Source: an uncultured Lachnospiraceae bacterium
Lineage (GTDB): Bacteria; Bacillota; Clostridia; Lachnospirales; Lachnospiraceae
DNA: 64,000 nt
Assembly: GCA_905201915.1 (NCBI GenBank)
Contig: CAJKQE010000002.1
Span: forward strand, 1-64,000
Direction of reading: 5' to 3'
This document shows positions 33,412-41,793 of this stretch, in pieces (position 1 is the stretch's first letter; each line of letters starts with the position of its first letter). The position numbers and the translations under genes were made by a program. A model generated the notes under the pieces. It ran no database searches, was not told the DNA's origin, and was given only the letters and a program-made list of their open reading frames with translations.

Positions 33412-34092
33412 ATGATTTATTTAGTAGAAGATGATGAAAGTATCAGAGAGTTATTGGTGTATACCTTAAATGGTCAAGGGCTTGTGGCAGAGGGATTTGC
33501 GTATCCCTCTGATTTTTGGCATGCGATGGAAAAGAAAATTCCGGATCTAGTGCTTTTGGACATTATGCTGCCGGAGGAAGATGGACTGGAAATTTTACAG
33601 AAACTTCGTAAAAAGAAAGAAACGAAAAATATTCCCATTGCCATGCTGACGGCAAAGGGCAGTGAATATGATGTTGTAAAAGGTCTTGATGGCGGAGCAG
33701 ATGATTATATTCCCAAACCATTCCGTATGATGGAGTTGGTTTCCAGAGTGAAAGCACTGCTTCGCAGGGGTGGTCAGGAACAGCTTCAGGATGATGAAGA
33801 ATACGTTTTGGGAGAATTGTATGTTTCAAAGAAACGTCATCTGGTAAAAGTAAATGGAGAGGAAGTTACTCTTACTATGAAGGAGTTTGAGCTATTATTG
33901 CTGTTCTTATCAAATCCGGGGATTGTGTTCTCCAGAGCACAGCTTTTGGATAAAATATGGGGCTATCAGTTTGATGGAGAAAGCAGAACAGTAGATGTTC
34001 ATATCAGAACACTTCGCCAGAAACTGAAAGATGCCGGACATTATATCGAAACTGTTCGAGGTATAGGATATAAAGTAGGAGGGGAAGAATGA
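33412..34092 (+). CDS. phoP: OmpR/PhoB-family response regulator PhoP
   Basis: DNA-binding response regulator of the phosphate two-component system, 226 residues from ATG 33412. An in-frame ATG at 33388 inside phoU would add 8 residues; the domain opening MIYLVEDDESIREL favours 33412. Receiver: acidic pair EDD, phospho-acceptor Asp in LVLLDIMLPEEDG, conserved Lys in IPKPF. The C-terminal winged helix contains TVDVHIRTLRQKL and the wing IETVRGIGYKV. Its stop overlaps the phoR start (ATGA). Likely targets are the matching promoters at 13942 and 32624. Confidence 0.93.
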   Translation: MIYLVEDDESIRELLVYTLNGQGLVAEGFAYPSDFWHAMEKKIPDLVLLDIMLPEEDGLEILQKLRKKKETKNIPIAMLTAKGSEYDVVKGLDGGADDYIPKPFRMMELVSRVKALLRRGGQEQLQDDEEYVLGELYVSKKRHLVKVNGEEVTLTMKEFELLLLFLSNPGIVFSRAQLLDKIWGYQFDGESRTVDVHIRTLRQKLKDAGHYIETVRGIGYKVGGEE

Positions 34093-35738
34093 CAAAAAAA
34101 ATTTTCAAGTCTATGCTTTTCGTTTCCATGATTGTCCTTTTTGCAGGTTCCGGGCTGATTATGGGGATTTTGTATCATTATTTTGGAAAGCAGCTGGCAA
34201 AAGAACTAAAAACAGAAGCAGCCTATTTGGCTATTGCAGTGGAAAAAGAGGGAATGGAAGCTTTTGATAGACTGCCTCCCCAGACAGAACGTGTCACATA
34301 TATTGATGAAGATGGAACCGTTCTTTTTGACAGTGTAGCAGATGAAGATGATATGGATAATCATGAAAATCGCTCAGAAATTCAAAAAGCATTAAAAACG
34401 GGATCTGGTACGGCAGTAAGAAAATCAGATACGTTATCAGAAAAAACGCTATATTATGCAATGAAAATGGCAGATGGAAAAGTATTGAGAGTATCCAGTG
34501 TTCAGTATAATATTCCGGGGCTTTTAGGAGGAATGGTACAGCCTATTTTGATTATCTTGATTTTTATGGTAGGTTTGTCAGCGTTATTAGCTTTTCGTCT
34601 TTCAAAGAAAATTACAGAGCCTATCAATGCCCTTGATTTGGAACATCCGGAGGATAATCAGGTATATGATGAGTTGACACCGCTTTTAAGTAAAATCAGC
34701 AGACAGCAGAAATCTCTTCATCGTGAGATTGAGGATGCCAGAAAGCAACAGGAAGAATTTTCTTTGATTACAGAAAATATGGAAGAAGGATTTCTGGTTA
34801 TTGATAAGCATACAGAAGTACTATCTTATAATTCCAGTGCATTAAAGCTTTTAGGTGATCCGAAATGGCCGGGAAGACAGAGTATTTTAACGTTAAATAG
34901 AAGTGAAGAATTTCAAAGTATTGTGGAACAGGTATTGGAAGGTCGTCATGCAGTGAAAATGATGGAATTTCAGGAAAGAAACTGCCAGATTGCAGCTAAT
35001 CCTGTATGGCAGGATAAAGAAGTAACAGGAGCAGTTATTATTATTCTTGATGTGACAGAGCGTATGCGTGGAGAGCAATTACGCAGAGAATTTACAGCAA
35101 ATGTTTCTCATGAATTGAAAACACCTCTTACTTCAATTTCAGGCTTTGCCGAAATTATTAAAGATGGATTTGTTAAGCCAGAAGATACCAAAGTATTTGC
35201 CAGTCGTATTTTTAAAGAAGCACAGAGATTAATTACACTGGTAAATGATGTAATTAAGATTTCTCAGCTGGATGAAGGTGAACTTGCTTATCAGAAAGAA
35301 CAGGTGGATTTGTACCAGCTTTCTAAAGAGGTTCTTCACCGTATAGAACACAGTGCAAAAGAAAAGGATATTAAACTTTATCTGGATGGCCCTCATGTTC
35401 AGGTATCTACAGTAAGGATGATTTTAGATGAAGTTCTTTTCAATCTCTGTGAAAATGGGTTAAAGTATAATAAACAGGGTGGAAGTTTGACGGTCACATT
35501 GAAAGAAGAAGATAATAAAGTGAAAATTTCAGTGGAAGATACTGGAATTGGAATACCTGAGGGAGAACAGTCACGGGTGTTTGAAAGATTTTACCGCGTG
35601 GATAAGAGCCATTCGAAGGCAATCGGCGGTACAGGACTGGGGCTTTCCATTGTAAAACACGGCTGCATGTATTTAGGCGCTAAGGTTGATGTGGAAAGTA
35701 CACCGGGAGTGGGAAGTAAATTTACGATTACGATGTAA
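34089..35738 (+). CDS. phoR: Sensor histidine kinase PhoR
   Basis: Membrane kinase of the phosphate two-component system, 549 residues. Two membrane segments (about 7-30 and 145-170) flank an extracellular region; a HAMP-like linker and a PAS domain (about 215-325) follow. The HisKA box is REFTANVSHELKTPLTSISGFAEI, with the phospho-His in SHELKTP. The ATPase domain has N-box LCENGLKYN, G1 DTGIGIP, F-box FERFYR and G2 GGTGLGLSIVK. It overlaps phoP by 4 bases. Confidence 0.94.
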   Translation: MTKKIFKSMLFVSMIVLFAGSGLIMGILYHYFGKQLAKELKTEAAYLAIAVEKEGMEAFDRLPPQTERVTYIDEDGTVLFDSVADEDDMDNHENRSEIQKALKTGSGTAVRKSDTLSEKTLYYAMKMADGKVLRVSSVQYNIPGLLGGMVQPILIILIFMVGLSALLAFRLSKKITEPINALDLEHPEDNQVYDELTPLLSKISRQQKSLHREIEDARKQQEEFSLITENMEEGFLVIDKHTEVLSYNSSALKLLGDPKWPGRQSILTLNRSEEFQSIVEQVLEGRHAVKMMEFQERNCQIAANPVWQDKEVTGAVIIILDVTERMRGEQLRREFTANVSHELKTPLTSISGFAEIIKDGFVKPEDTKVFASRIFKEAQRLITLVNDVIKISQLDEGELAYQKEQVDLYQLSKEVLHRIEHSAKEKDIKLYLDGPHVQVSTVRMILDEVLFNLCENGLKYNKQGGSLTVTLKEEDNKVKISVEDTGIGIPEGEQSRVFERFYRVDKSHSKAIGGTGLGLSIVKHGCMYLGAKVDVESTPGVGSKFTITM

Positions 35739-35739
35739 G

Positions 35740-35836
35740 AAGCTGTTGTAGAAAGCATCTGGAGAATGTTTATACATCTGTTAATTAAAGTGTATAGATA
35801 TACCAGATGCTTGATATGACAGCTTTATTTTATTAG
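35740..35836 (+). terminator. Long nested hairpin at the end of the pho operon
   Basis: Nested inverted repeats: AAGCTGT (35740-35746) with ACAGCTT (35819-35825) outside, AGCATCTGG (35754-35762) with CCAGATGCT (35803-35811) inside, and TATACA/TGTATA at the tip. A TTTATTTTATT run follows. It probably terminates the phoR transcript. The rest of the gene-free 35739-36011 holds the toxin promoter and 5' leader. Confidence 0.65.
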
Positions 35837-35893
35837 GAAAATTTATAGGGCAAGCTGCGATTTGAAAAGTAAATACTTCAAGAGGATTGGATA

Positions 35894-35922
35894 TTGAAAT
35901 AGAGTTATGGTTATGATAGACT
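35894..35922 (+). promoter_or_regulatory. Candidate toxin mRNA promoter
   Basis: TTGAAA (35894-35899), 17-base spacer, TAGACT (35917-35922). The -10 is weak. It would give a 5' leader of about 85 bases. CCTCCC (35957-35962) in that leader can pair with the ribosome site GGGAGG (35998-36003), as in translationally masked type I toxin mRNAs. Confidence 0.45.
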
Positions 35923-36011
35923 TTTAAATACGAAAGTGCCCATGACAGGGTGGTAGCCTCCCGAGCCAATAGACCGGATTACCGGAATACATAGGAAGGG
36001 AGGTGGCGCAT

Positions 36012-36128
36012 ATGACAGCATACGAAATCATTATGATTTTTCTTGGAATATTAGCTTTGCTGATTTCCTTTGGCGGTTTGATTATTGCGTTGCTTACCTT
36101 TCTCGATAAGAGAGACAAGCGAAAATAA
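36012..36128 (+). CDS. Holin-like small toxin (Hol_Tox type) of a type I toxin-antitoxin pair
   Basis: A 38-residue protein: short polar start MTAYEIIM, one hydrophobic membrane helix (about residues 7-28), and the charged tail LDKRDKRK. This is the shape and ending of the putative holin-like toxin family common in Firmicutes and related in layout to TxpA/BsrG. ATG at 36012 has a strong GGGAGGTG site. An antisense RNA gene converges on its 3' untranslated region (36126-36226). Expected action is membrane depolarisation when the antisense RNA is lost; function is inferred from family and layout. Confidence 0.78.
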   Translation: MTAYEIIMIFLGILALLISFGGLIIALLTFLDKRDKRK

Positions 36129-36226
36129 AAATGCCTACCCCGTCTGCCAACGGGATAGGCGGTGTCCGTAAGGACAAATAACCCATTCTCGAGAGGTATC
36201 CACTTTGGAGTGGGTACTTTCTTTAT
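36126..36226 (-). ncRNA. Antisense antitoxin RNA of the Hol_Tox module
   Basis: The minus-strand promoter is TTGAAA (36261-36256), exact 17-base spacer, TATAAT (36238-36233), so transcription should start near 36226. The RNA would end at GCCTATCCCGT...ACGGGGTAGGC (36160-36133) followed by ATTTTTATTTT, giving about 100 nt. It is complementary to the 3' end of the toxin transcript, as in TxpA/RatA and BsrG/SR4. No open frame is present in it. Predicted from promoter and terminator only. Confidence 0.7.
36196..36224 (+). terminator. Terminator of the toxin mRNA
   Basis: Stem GTATCCACT with AGTGGGTAC around loop TTGG (36197-36218), one G-U pair, followed by TTTCTTTAT. It lies inside the region transcribed as antisense RNA, so toxin mRNA and antitoxin overlap tail to tail by about 95 bases. 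Confidence 0.72.
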
Positions 36227-36296
36227 ATGTTAATTATACCGCAAATATTTATAGCTTTCAAGAACTTTTGGTTCTTTATTGAGAGGAGGTTTTTTC

Positions 36297-37007
36297 ATGA
36301 GGAGAAGGATATCTTTCTTTTTCTTAACGGGAGCAGCCGCATTGCTTTTATGTAGCTGTAACGGGGCAAAGAACGAGCATTTTGAACTGGAAAATACACC
36401 TTGGGGAATGACTATGGAAGAAACCATGGAAGCATATCAAGTAGAGCGAGATGATTTAGACGACATACAGGAGGGCACTTACGGCTCTGCATTTATACTT
36501 CGAGACGGACGGGAAATATTTGGAGCAAAGACAGACCACATCAGTTTTAATTTTATGGATATGACAGTCAGTGGTAAAACACAAAAATTGCATCGAATTG
36601 ATGTGATGTATCCAGATGATACAGATATGAAAGAAGTTCGGAAAAATATGGAACAGTCTTTTGGGAAAACAACAGATAAAGTGACTGATTTTGATATGAT
36701 TGGTACGTTATTAGACAGTGATATGCAAAGATACGATTATGAAGCAGATGAGCATTTAGCCTTGTGGGCAGATAAAAAGGTCAGTGATGTCATTCCAAAG
36801 GGGCAGGAAGAAGAATATGAGAAATTATGGGAAATTCCTATGACACGTCTTTCAGAGGATACGTGGGAAGAATTTTCCGAAAACGCTTCTTTGGTGTATG
36901 TGTATGGTTCTGATAATGCCGATAATGCACCGATAGGTGACAAAAGAATTCGTATAGATGCCACAAATTGGGTGATTTATAATACCATTAAAGAAGAACT
37001 GGAATAG
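36297..37007 (+). CDS. Lipoprotein of unknown function
   Basis: A 236-residue exported lipoprotein. ATG at 36297 follows GAGAGGAGG; a TTG 18 bases earlier lies before the ribosome site. Signal peptide MRRRISFFFLTGAAALLLCSC with the lipid Cys at about 20-21. The mature part starts ELENTPWGMTMEETMEAY, a phrase seen in bacterial proteins where WGMS/T marks a small alpha-beta repeat, then continues with acidic, mostly beta/alpha sequence. I do not recognise a functional family. It ends at a terminator shared with the convergent ATPase operon. Confidence 0.75.
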   Translation: MRRRISFFFLTGAAALLLCSCNGAKNEHFELENTPWGMTMEETMEAYQVERDDLDDIQEGTYGSAFILRDGREIFGAKTDHISFNFMDMTVSGKTQKLHRIDVMYPDDTDMKEVRKNMEQSFGKTTDKVTDFDMIGTLLDSDMQRYDYEADEHLALWADKKVSDVIPKGQEEEYEKLWEIPMTRLSEDTWEEFSENASLVYVYGSDNADNAPIGDKRIRIDATNWVIYNTIKEELE

Positions 37008-37020
37008 GAAATAAAAATAA

Positions 37021-37068
37021 AGAGACCATTTTCACGGAAACAAATTCGTCAAAATGGTCTCTATTTTA
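37021..37068. terminator. Bidirectional terminator between the lipoprotein and ATPase cluster 2
   Basis: Perfect 12-base stem AGAGACCATTTT (37021-37032) with AAAATGGTCTCT (37051-37062), followed by ATTTTAATT on the plus strand and, reversed, by TTTATTTTTATTTC on the minus strand. It can end both converging transcripts. Confidence 0.8.
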
Positions 37069-37683
37069 ATTCCCCTGCATTCTTTTAATAACCTTTAAAC
37101 GGGTAAATTCCTCTCGTTCTTTTTCTTCCAATGCGTTTGAAATGCTCTTTGTAAGCGCTTCATATTTGGGAATTGTAATATTTTTCAGTGCATTGGCACG
37201 TTTCTGCGTCTTTTTAATATTGACAGCCAACCGATAAGCAGAATTCTCTACCATGGACAGGCGAATGGTTAAATCCTTTACCTTTTCAAAAGCAGCATGA
37301 GCTTCGTCAAGAGAAGCCTTTGTTCCATAGTAGGAATATGTGGGCTCATTAGAAATAGGCTCAGAACGCACCAGAGGAATTTCCGTACCCATAACACTTC
37401 GCGTTTTTATAGAAATGGAGTTTTCTACAGGTACAGTTCTGGAAATTTCCTGTACATGACTGATGCCGATTTCCATATTTGCCTTTTGCAGAGCAGAATA
37501 AGCAGTACGGAAGGTAACATCAATCTGGGACTGAATATCCTTTGCCTGCTCAATCAAATCCATCAGCTCTCGAATGAGGATATTTCGTTTCTTATCCATT
37601 AAATCAAAACCTTGTTTTGAAAGAGCGAGCGAGTTTTTTGCAAGTATCAGGTTCCCTTTGGTGGGAAATGTATTCGGATCCAC
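37066..37683 (-). CDS. V-type ATP synthase subunit D (cluster 2)
   Basis: Central rotor axle of the second ATPase. The 205 residues start MDPNTFPTKGNLILAKNSLALSKQGFDLMDKKRNILIRELM, with the KTQKRANALKNITIPKYEALTK hallmark near residue 165. The start is GTG at 37683 behind AGGGGGG. It is the last gene of the minus-strand operon. Similarity to the first D subunit (7636-8307) is limited to the family hallmarks, so this is not a recent copy. Confidence 0.92.
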   Translation of the reverse strand: MDPNTFPTKGNLILAKNSLALSKQGFDLMDKKRNILIRELMDLIEQAKDIQSQIDVTFRTAYSALQKANMEIGISHVQEISRTVPVENSISIKTRSVMGTEIPLVRSEPISNEPTYSYYGTKASLDEAHAAFEKVKDLTIRLSMVENSAYRLAVNIKKTQKRANALKNITIPKYEALTKSISNALEEKEREEFTRLKVIKRMQGN

Positions 37684-37696
37684 AAAATCCCCCCTT

Positions 37697-39082
37697 TTAC
37701 TTTTCTACGTTTTCAGGATAATATTTATCCAGAATTTTGGTGTCGATACGATCCAGTTCTTCTCTTGGTATCATAGAAAGAAGTTTCCAACCCTTATCCA
37801 GAGTTTCCTGAATAGTTCTGTTTTCATCCGCTCTTTGTCCAACAAAGTTTTCTTCAAAGGCAGTACCGAACTCCAAATATTTTTTATCCAGAGGTGACAG
37901 TTCATCTTCACCGATAACAGATGCCAGAGCTCTTGCATCCCCTACCTTTGCATAGCAGGAGAAAAGCTGGTTTGCAACGTCCTGATGATCTTCCCTTGTA
38001 AAGCCTTCACCAATGCCGTCTTTCATAAGACGTGACAGAGAAGGAAGTACGTTAATAGGCGGATAAATTGCCTGTCCGTGAAGCTGACGATCCAGTACAA
38101 TCTGTCCTTCTGTAATATAACCTGTTAAGTCAGGAATTGGATGGGTAATATCATCATTTGGCATAGTAAGAATTGGTATCTGTGTTACAGAACCTGTACC
38201 GCCTCTTACAATACCGGCTCTTTCATAAAGGGTTGCTAGCTCACTGTACAAATATCCCGGATATCCCTTTCTGGAAGGAATTTCTCCTTTGGAAGAAGAA
38301 ACTTCACGCATTGCTTCACAGAAAGAAGTAATGTCTGTAAGGATAACAAGAATGTGCATACCCTTTTCAAAAGCCAGATATTCCGCAGCAGTAAGAGCAA
38401 CTTTTGGCGTAATCAGACGTTCTACTACAGGATCATTTGCCAAATTCAGATACATAACAACGTGGTCAGATACACCGCTTTCCTCGAAAGTACGACGGAA
38501 AAATTCCGCTACATCGTATTTAACACCCATTGCAGCAAAAACAATGGCAAATTTTTCATCACTGTTGCTTCCCAAAGAAGCCTGTTGTACAATCTGCGCT
38601 GCAAGCTGGTCGTGAGGAAGTCCGTTTCCTGAGAAAATCGGAAGCTTCTGACCACGGATTAAAGTTGTCAATCCGTCAATGGCAGAAATACCTGTCTGAA
38701 TAAAGTTTCGTGGATATTCTCTTGTAACAGGGTTTAACGGAAGTCCGTTAATGTTCAGTTTCATTTCAGGAATAACAGAACCTAATCCATCAATAGGTTT
38801 TCCGATACCGTTAAAGGTACGTCCCAGAATATCAGGAGAAAGTTCTACTTCCATAGGATGTCCGCTGAGGCGGGTGTGGGTGTTGGAAAGTGACATATTT
38901 TCTGTTCCCTCAAACACCTGAATAACGGCTTTTTCTTCATATATTTCTACAATACGTCCCAGCTTTTTGCTGCCGTCATCTACTCGAAATTCTACAATTT
39001 CGTCAAAGGAGGCATTTTTTACTCCTTCTAAAACTACCAGAGGGCCATTGATTTCACTTAAGCCCAAATATTCGATTGCCAT
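37697..39082 (-). CDS. V-type ATP synthase subunit B (cluster 2)
   Basis: Non-catalytic head subunit of the second ATPase, 461 residues. Family segments: TREYPRNFIQTGISAIDGLTTLIRGQKLPIFSGNGLPHDQLAAQI and EELDRIDTKILDKYYPE. There is no canonical P-loop, as usual for B. It differs from the first B throughout, for example VVLEGVKNASFDEIVEFRV against MLVRGVENVHFDELGEIEL. It lies 14 bases after subunit A. Confidence 0.95.
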   Translation of the reverse strand: MAIEYLGLSEINGPLVVLEGVKNASFDEIVEFRVDDGSKKLGRIVEIYEEKAVIQVFEGTENMSLSNTHTRLSGHPMEVELSPDILGRTFNGIGKPIDGLGSVIPEMKLNINGLPLNPVTREYPRNFIQTGISAIDGLTTLIRGQKLPIFSGNGLPHDQLAAQIVQQASLGSNSDEKFAIVFAAMGVKYDVAEFFRRTFEESGVSDHVVMYLNLANDPVVERLITPKVALTAAEYLAFEKGMHILVILTDITSFCEAMREVSSSKGEIPSRKGYPGYLYSELATLYERAGIVRGGTGSVTQIPILTMPNDDITHPIPDLTGYITEGQIVLDRQLHGQAIYPPINVLPSLSRLMKDGIGEGFTREDHQDVANQLFSCYAKVGDARALASVIGEDELSPLDKKYLEFGTAFEENFVGQRADENRTIQETLDKGWKLLSMIPREELDRIDTKILDKYYPENVEK

Positions 39083-39096
39083 AAATCAGTCCCTCC

Positions 39097-40863
39097 TTAT
39101 CCATTCTTTTCCATTACTGTGTTATAGAAATCTTTAACAGCTTTTTTATAATCATCCATCATTTCCAGATGGTCGTTGGGTACATCATATTTAATTGAAA
39201 TGATTTTTTCAAAGATGTTTTCCTGTTTTAGTACAGACATAGGCATGCCCATTGCAATGAGAGCACGGCATTTTTTATATAAATACAGAATAACTTCCAT
39301 CATTTTAAATTGCTTTTCCAGAGAAACACAGGTGTCGTCAGGATGGAAGGCATTTTGCTGTAAAAATCCCAGACGAATGACTCTTGCAATTTCCAAAGTC
39401 AATTTCTGATCGTCAGGAAGTACGTCACTTCCAATCAGCTTTACGATTTCCATTAAGCTGCTTTCAGAGTTTAAAATTGCCATAATGCGATTTCTGTACT
39501 CTACAAATTTCGGGGAAACATTTTCGCTGTACCAGTAAGATAAATCGCCTAAATATTCACTGTAGCTGGTGAGCCAGTGAATAGCAGGAAAGTGTCTTGC
39601 ATAAGCCAGAGATTTATCCAGTCCCCAGAAGCAACGGACAAAACGTTTTGTATTTTGTGTTACTGGTTCGGAGAAGTCACCGCCCTGAGGAGAAACTGCA
39701 CCGATAATGGATACAGAGCCTTCTGTACCATTCAGATTTTGCATCATGCCGGCTCTTTCATAGAAAGCAGAAAGGCGGGATGCAAGGTAAGCAGGAAAGC
39801 CTTCTTCTGCAGGCATTTCTTCCAAACGACCGGATAATTCACGTAAAGCTTCTGCCCATCTGGATGTGGAGTCAGCCATAATTGCAACATCATATCCCAT
39901 GTCACGATAGTATTCCGCAAGAGTAATACCCGTATAGATAGATGCCTCACGGGCAGCAACAGGCATGTTGGAAGTATTGGCAATTAAGGAAGTACGTGCC
40001 ATTAAAGAATTTCCTGTTTTAGGATCGTGAAGTTTGGAGAAGTCTTCCAATACTTGTGTCATTTCATTTCCACGTTCACCGCAACCAATGTAAAGAATAA
40101 TATCGGCATCAGACCATTTGGCAATTTGGTGCTGTGTCATGGTTTTACCGGTACCAAATCCACCGGGAACGGCAGCAGTACCACCTTTTGCAATAGGAAA
40201 CAGAGTATCCAAAATACGCTGTCCTGTTACAAGGGGTTTGGATGCGGGATAACGTTTACTTGTAGGTCTTGGAATACGAATTGGCCATTTTTGCGCAAGC
40301 TTTAATTCATATTCAGAGCCGTCTTGTAAAGTCAGGACGGCAATAGTTTGAGTAATATTGTATTTTCCGTCAGGAACAACGGATTTTACTACTCCGTGAA
40401 TGTTTGGCGGAACCATAGATTTATGCACAATAGACTCTGTTTCAGGAACTTCTGCAATAATAGTTCCACCATAGACTTCCATACCTTCAGAAACAGTAAT
40501 ATGCACATCCCAAAGTTTTTCTGTATCCAGAGAGTCTACCTGCATACCTCTGGAAATATATTTTCCGGATTGTTCGGCAATAACGGAAAGAGGTCTTTGA
40601 ATACCATCAAAAATATTATTTAAAATACCAGGTCCCAGTGTGACGGAAATGGCATCACCACTGGCAGTTACAGTTTCTCCCGGACGAAGTCCGCTGGTTT
40701 CCTCAAATACCTGAACCGTTGTGGCTTCCTTTTTCAGGGAGATAACTTCGCCCACCAGATTTTCCTCTCCTACATAAACCATTTCCGACATTTTAAATCC
40801 TGTGTTGCCTTTTAAATAGATAACAGGACCATTGATGCCGTAAATTTCAGCAGTTTTACTCAT
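39097..40863 (-). CDS. V-type ATP synthase catalytic subunit A (cluster 2)
   Basis: Catalytic head subunit of the second ATPase, 588 residues from ATG 40863 (MSKTAEIYGINGPVIYL) behind GGAGGATT; the open frame extends 13 codons further without a ribosome site. Walker A is GGFGTGKT where cluster 1 has GPFGSGKT. Also present are CGERGNEMTQVLED, DSTSRWAEALRE and the A-specific insertion. It overlaps the end of subunit E by 8 bases. Confidence 0.96.
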   Translation of the reverse strand: MSKTAEIYGINGPVIYLKGNTGFKMSEMVYVGEENLVGEVISLKKEATTVQVFEETSGLRPGETVTASGDAISVTLGPGILNNIFDGIQRPLSVIAEQSGKYISRGMQVDSLDTEKLWDVHITVSEGMEVYGGTIIAEVPETESIVHKSMVPPNIHGVVKSVVPDGKYNITQTIAVLTLQDGSEYELKLAQKWPIRIPRPTSKRYPASKPLVTGQRILDTLFPIAKGGTAAVPGGFGTGKTMTQHQIAKWSDADIILYIGCGERGNEMTQVLEDFSKLHDPKTGNSLMARTSLIANTSNMPVAAREASIYTGITLAEYYRDMGYDVAIMADSTSRWAEALRELSGRLEEMPAEEGFPAYLASRLSAFYERAGMMQNLNGTEGSVSIIGAVSPQGGDFSEPVTQNTKRFVRCFWGLDKSLAYARHFPAIHWLTSYSEYLGDLSYWYSENVSPKFVEYRNRIMAILNSESSLMEIVKLIGSDVLPDDQKLTLEIARVIRLGFLQQNAFHPDDTCVSLEKQFKMMEVILYLYKKCRALIAMGMPMSVLKQENIFEKIISIKYDVPNDHLEMMDDYKKAVKDFYNTVMEKNG

Positions 40864-41443
40864 GGGTAAATCCTCCATCGAAATTGAAACGTTCCTTTTC
40901 ATTTTCGAAAGCAGTCAGGAACGTATTGTCAATTAAAATATTTTTTTCAGGAATAACAGCTCTTATACCACCTAAAAAATTTGTTTCGGAGATGAGAGGA
41001 GTAATTCCGGTACGCTTTTTCAATTCTTCTGCTTTTGCAGAGTCCTTTGCAGTCAGATAGATTTGTACAGAGTCATTTTCAGCAATTTCTAAAGACTGTT
41101 TTATTTTATCCTCCAACCAGTCTATATATTCTGGCTTTTTGGAGAAGTCTTCCAGTAAATCTTCTACTTCAGCAAAAATACTTTCTTTTAATTTCTGCTG
41201 TTTTTTGGAAAGCTTTCTTTTAATATGGAGATGCTCTGCGGAAAGTGCTTTGTTGATTTCTCGGGCTGCGTTGTCTGAGTCTATTTTGAACTGACTTTCA
41301 GAAGCAGCCTGCTTTTCCTGTTTATGGCGTTCCATTTCTGTTTCCAGAGCAGCCTTGTATTCATCCAATACTTTTGTCGCTTCTTCTCTGGCAGTATCCA
41401 TGGAAACTTCATAGAAATGCTGCAATTTTTCTTCTGTTGTCAT
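40856..41443 (-). CDS. V-type ATP synthase subunit E (cluster 2)
   Basis: Peripheral stalk subunit, 195 residues from ATG 41443 (MTTEEKLQHFYEVSMD), with AGAAGGTG upstream; GTG 41452 and ATG 41449 are nearby alternatives. An N-terminal helix rich in Glu/Lys (about 1-90) is followed by a globular half with ETNFLGGIRAVIPEKNILIDNTF, the family's lGGv.v...g.i.vdnTle segment. Confidence 0.9.
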   Translation of the reverse strand: MTTEEKLQHFYEVSMDTAREEATKVLDEYKAALETEMERHKQEKQAASESQFKIDSDNAAREINKALSAEHLHIKRKLSKKQQKLKESIFAEVEDLLEDFSKKPEYIDWLEDKIKQSLEIAENDSVQIYLTAKDSAKAEELKKRTGITPLISETNFLGGIRAVIPEKNILIDNTFLTAFENEKERFNFDGGFTHE

Positions 41444-41459
41444 ACACATCACCTTCTTG

Positions 41460-41768
41460 TCATAATTTTAGTCCGATGGCTTCGTTTACATAAGAAGTAA
41501 TGAAGTCAGGCGCCCGTCCAGTCCCATGACGGTCGGGAATTTCAATAAGCAGAGGCAGCTTGTGGTTCAAGCGTACATCATCAATAATGTCAGGAAATTC
41601 TTTTCCGAATTTTTCTGTGAGAAGAATAATGCCATTTTCTTTGTTATTAATGGCTTCCTCCAAAGCATGATGAAGTTCCTCTCTTTCGTGGACAACCACA
41701 CCTTCTACGCCTGCAAGGCGCATACCGGTGTAGGTGTCAATATTATCACTGATTAAAAACATTTTCAT
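41460..41768 (-). CDS. V-type ATP synthase subunit F (cluster 2)
   Basis: Central-stalk subunit of 102 residues, starting MKMFLISDNIDTYTGMRLAGVEGVVV and continuing NGIILLTEKFGKEFPDIID and LPLLIEIPDRHG, the F-family pattern. It lies between the proteolipid and subunit E genes, a different order from cluster 1. Confidence 0.92.
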   Translation of the reverse strand: MKMFLISDNIDTYTGMRLAGVEGVVVHEREELHHALEEAINNKENGIILLTEKFGKEFPDIIDDVRLNHKLPLLIEIPDRHGTGRAPDFITSYVNEAIGLKL

Positions 41769-41793
41769 TGGAAATCATCCTTCCGTATCGAAA

